Origin: Craspedostauros australis
Taxonomy: Eukaryota > Bacillariophyta > Bacillariophyceae > Mastogloiales > Achnanthaceae
Direction: 5' to 3'
DNA length: 64,000 bases
Assembly (NCBI GenBank): GCA_026770025.1
Contig: JAMXDE010000011.1
Location: forward strand, 2,356,001 to 2,420,000
A model generated the notes under the pieces. The model did no database searches. It was not told the origin of the DNA and saw only the letters and a program-made list of their open reading frames with translations. The position numbers and the translations under genes are program-made. Of this stretch, positions 63,161 to 64,000 are shown one piece after another. The first letter of the stretch is position 1. Each line of letters begins with the position of its first letter.

Positions 63161-64000
63161 TTAGTTCTTCTTCAAGTACTCGAACATGACGCTGAGCTGC
63201 TCCGCGAGGCCTCCACAGGTGCGGTTGAGGTGTGCGTTCGCCACCTTCAGCTCAGCGCATGTCTTCTCCAGAAGGTCGCACTTCTTGTCGATCATCTCCA
63301 GCCTTGCGTCATTGGCGGGAGATGGCGGAGCCAAAATAGGGCTCTTCATGACTCCGATAAGTTCTCCGAGGCATCCAGACAACTTATTGGACAATTCGGT
63401 GGTTGAATTCTGCATGTCAAGCATCGTTGATGCAAGCATGTCTGCCTTCCGCTTTCGAGGGAGAGGGCGCACTGGCGTTCCTTCCGCAGAGAACAGCCCA
63501 CTGGCAACTCTGGCCTTTTGTAATTTGTCCGCTTCACGTTGCACCGCGGTTGGCACAGCGCCACCGGCACGCCCTGCGGCAGCAGCAGCCACGGTCTCGT
63601 CAACCTCGTCTGCGACGTCTTCAAGCCCCCCCTCGTTCAGTCCTGAGAAACCGATGGTCTCCTTTGTCCTAATATTCTCCATGATACGGTGTGCCCAACT
63701 GACGTCTCCAGGGACATCGCATGCCCCAGTTGGCCGGGCGCTCGTTGCCAACAACTGGAATTTGCGCTTGCACGCGGTTCCGTTGCGGCGCCAGAACTTG
63801 TAAACATCAGAGCACTCCTTCTCAACCGCATCCCACATCTTTGCACCGACAGGAAGCAGCCTGCCCACTGTAGTGAGCAACAAATGGATCTCCTGGCCTG
63901 TCCACTTTAGGGCTCCCACTTTGCGACCTTTTCCGTTGGCGGCGGGTGCGCTGGAAACTGGAGTTGGAACCACGACAACGTCGTCTTCGTTGGATGCGGC
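63161..64000 (-). CDS. Harbinger accessory protein, Myb/SANT (DUF6818-like), partial
   Basis: The frame is open to the right window edge, so the N-terminus is missing; the visible part is 279 residues starting AASNEDDVVV. The domain reads ALKWTGQEIHLLLTTVGRLL, then WDAVEKECSD, NGTACKRKFQLLATSARPTG and WAHRIMENIRTK. This matches the Myb/SANT-like DUF6818 layout (Trp-containing helix, LP..G, KRKF, PTG). A basic segment (VRPLPRKRKA) may be a nuclear signal, and a C-terminal coiled coil (MIDKKCDLLEKTCAELKVAN) may dimerise. In Harbinger elements such a protein helps the transposase enter the nucleus and bind DNA. Its tail-to-tail position with the transposase, 283 bp away, supports that role. Confidence 0.8.
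   Translation of the reverse strand, partial: AASNEDDVVVVPTPVSSAPAANGKGRKVGALKWTGQEIHLLLTTVGRLLPVGAKMWDAVEKECSDVYKFWRRNGTACKRKFQLLATSARPTGACDVPGDVSWAHRIMENIRTKETIGFSGLNEGGLEDVADEVDETVAAAAAGRAGGAVPTAVQREADKLQKARVASGLFSAEGTPVRPLPRKRKADMLASTMLDMQNSTTELSNKLSGCLGELIGVMKSPILAPPSPANDARLEMIDKKCDLLEKTCAELKVANAHLNRTCGGLAEQLSVMFEYLKKN

Larger units (their letters stand above)
61266..64000 (+). mobile_element. PIF/Harbinger-type element B, runs past the window end
   Basis: The left end begins TGGAGGTGGTTGTAAGGGTC, then TCATAATTTCATAA as in element A. The element holds an intact DDE transposase (plus strand) and a Myb/SANT-type gene (minus strand), the two-gene arrangement typical of PIF/Harbinger elements. 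No right terminal repeat is found before base 64000. The whole transposase frame suggests recent activity. Confidence 0.8.

Overview
The window looks like nuclear DNA of a photosynthetic stramenopile, most likely a diatom or a close relative. Most genes are compact and have zero to two short GT-AG introns (about 115-430 bp). Several predicted proteins begin with a signal peptide followed by an ASAFAP-like plastid-entry motif, such as SAFAP in the lumenal protein at 47.7-48.8 kb, as expected for a red-lineage secondary plastid. The gene content (tocopherol prenyltransferase, CRY-DASH, 7-dehydrocholesterol reductase, a PSII-type lumenal protein) fits a eukaryotic alga. The lineage call is an inference; no rRNA or organelle marker is present.

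Region 0-9.3 kb is unstable. A block of about 2.6 kb carrying a leucine-rich-like gene occurs twice (about 2330-4895 and 6575-9280), and two smaller remnants lie at 2-121 and 9297-9321. Copy 1 has lost its C-terminus to a nonsense codon. Between the copies lies a decayed FAD monooxygenase gene, and upstream is a low-complexity membrane-anchored gene that also changes frame.

Region 9.3-11.2 kb holds no confident gene. From 11.2 to 58.7 kb there is a dense row of apparently intact genes on both strands: DHCR7-type sterol reductase, coiled-coil/MORN protein, PRMT5, HtrL/YibB-like type II membrane protein, CRY-DASH, two adjacent Gfo/Idh oxidoreductases, a hypothetical gene, La protein, a PRXL2-like plastid protein, a 2041-residue helical protein (tentatively FANCI-like), an Asn-rich protein, a plastid-targeted acidic SAP-domain protein, a 127-residue unknown, a Psb31/PsbQ-like lumenal protein, a DUF1997-like plastid protein, TSR3, asparagine synthetase and homogentisate prenyltransferase. 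At least six products appear to be plastid precursors, while PRMT5, La and TSR3 serve nuclear RNA and methylation functions. There is no sign of an operon or a co-regulated cluster.

Region 59.26-64 kb is transposon DNA of the PIF/Harbinger type. Element A (2008 bp) has perfect 32-bp terminal inverted repeats and a decayed transposase. Element B starts one base after A, carries an intact DDE transposase and a divergent Myb/SANT (DUF6818-like) gene, and runs off the window.

Intron boundaries were set by hand from GT-AG sites and reading-frame continuity. Family names come from remembered motifs, not from a search.
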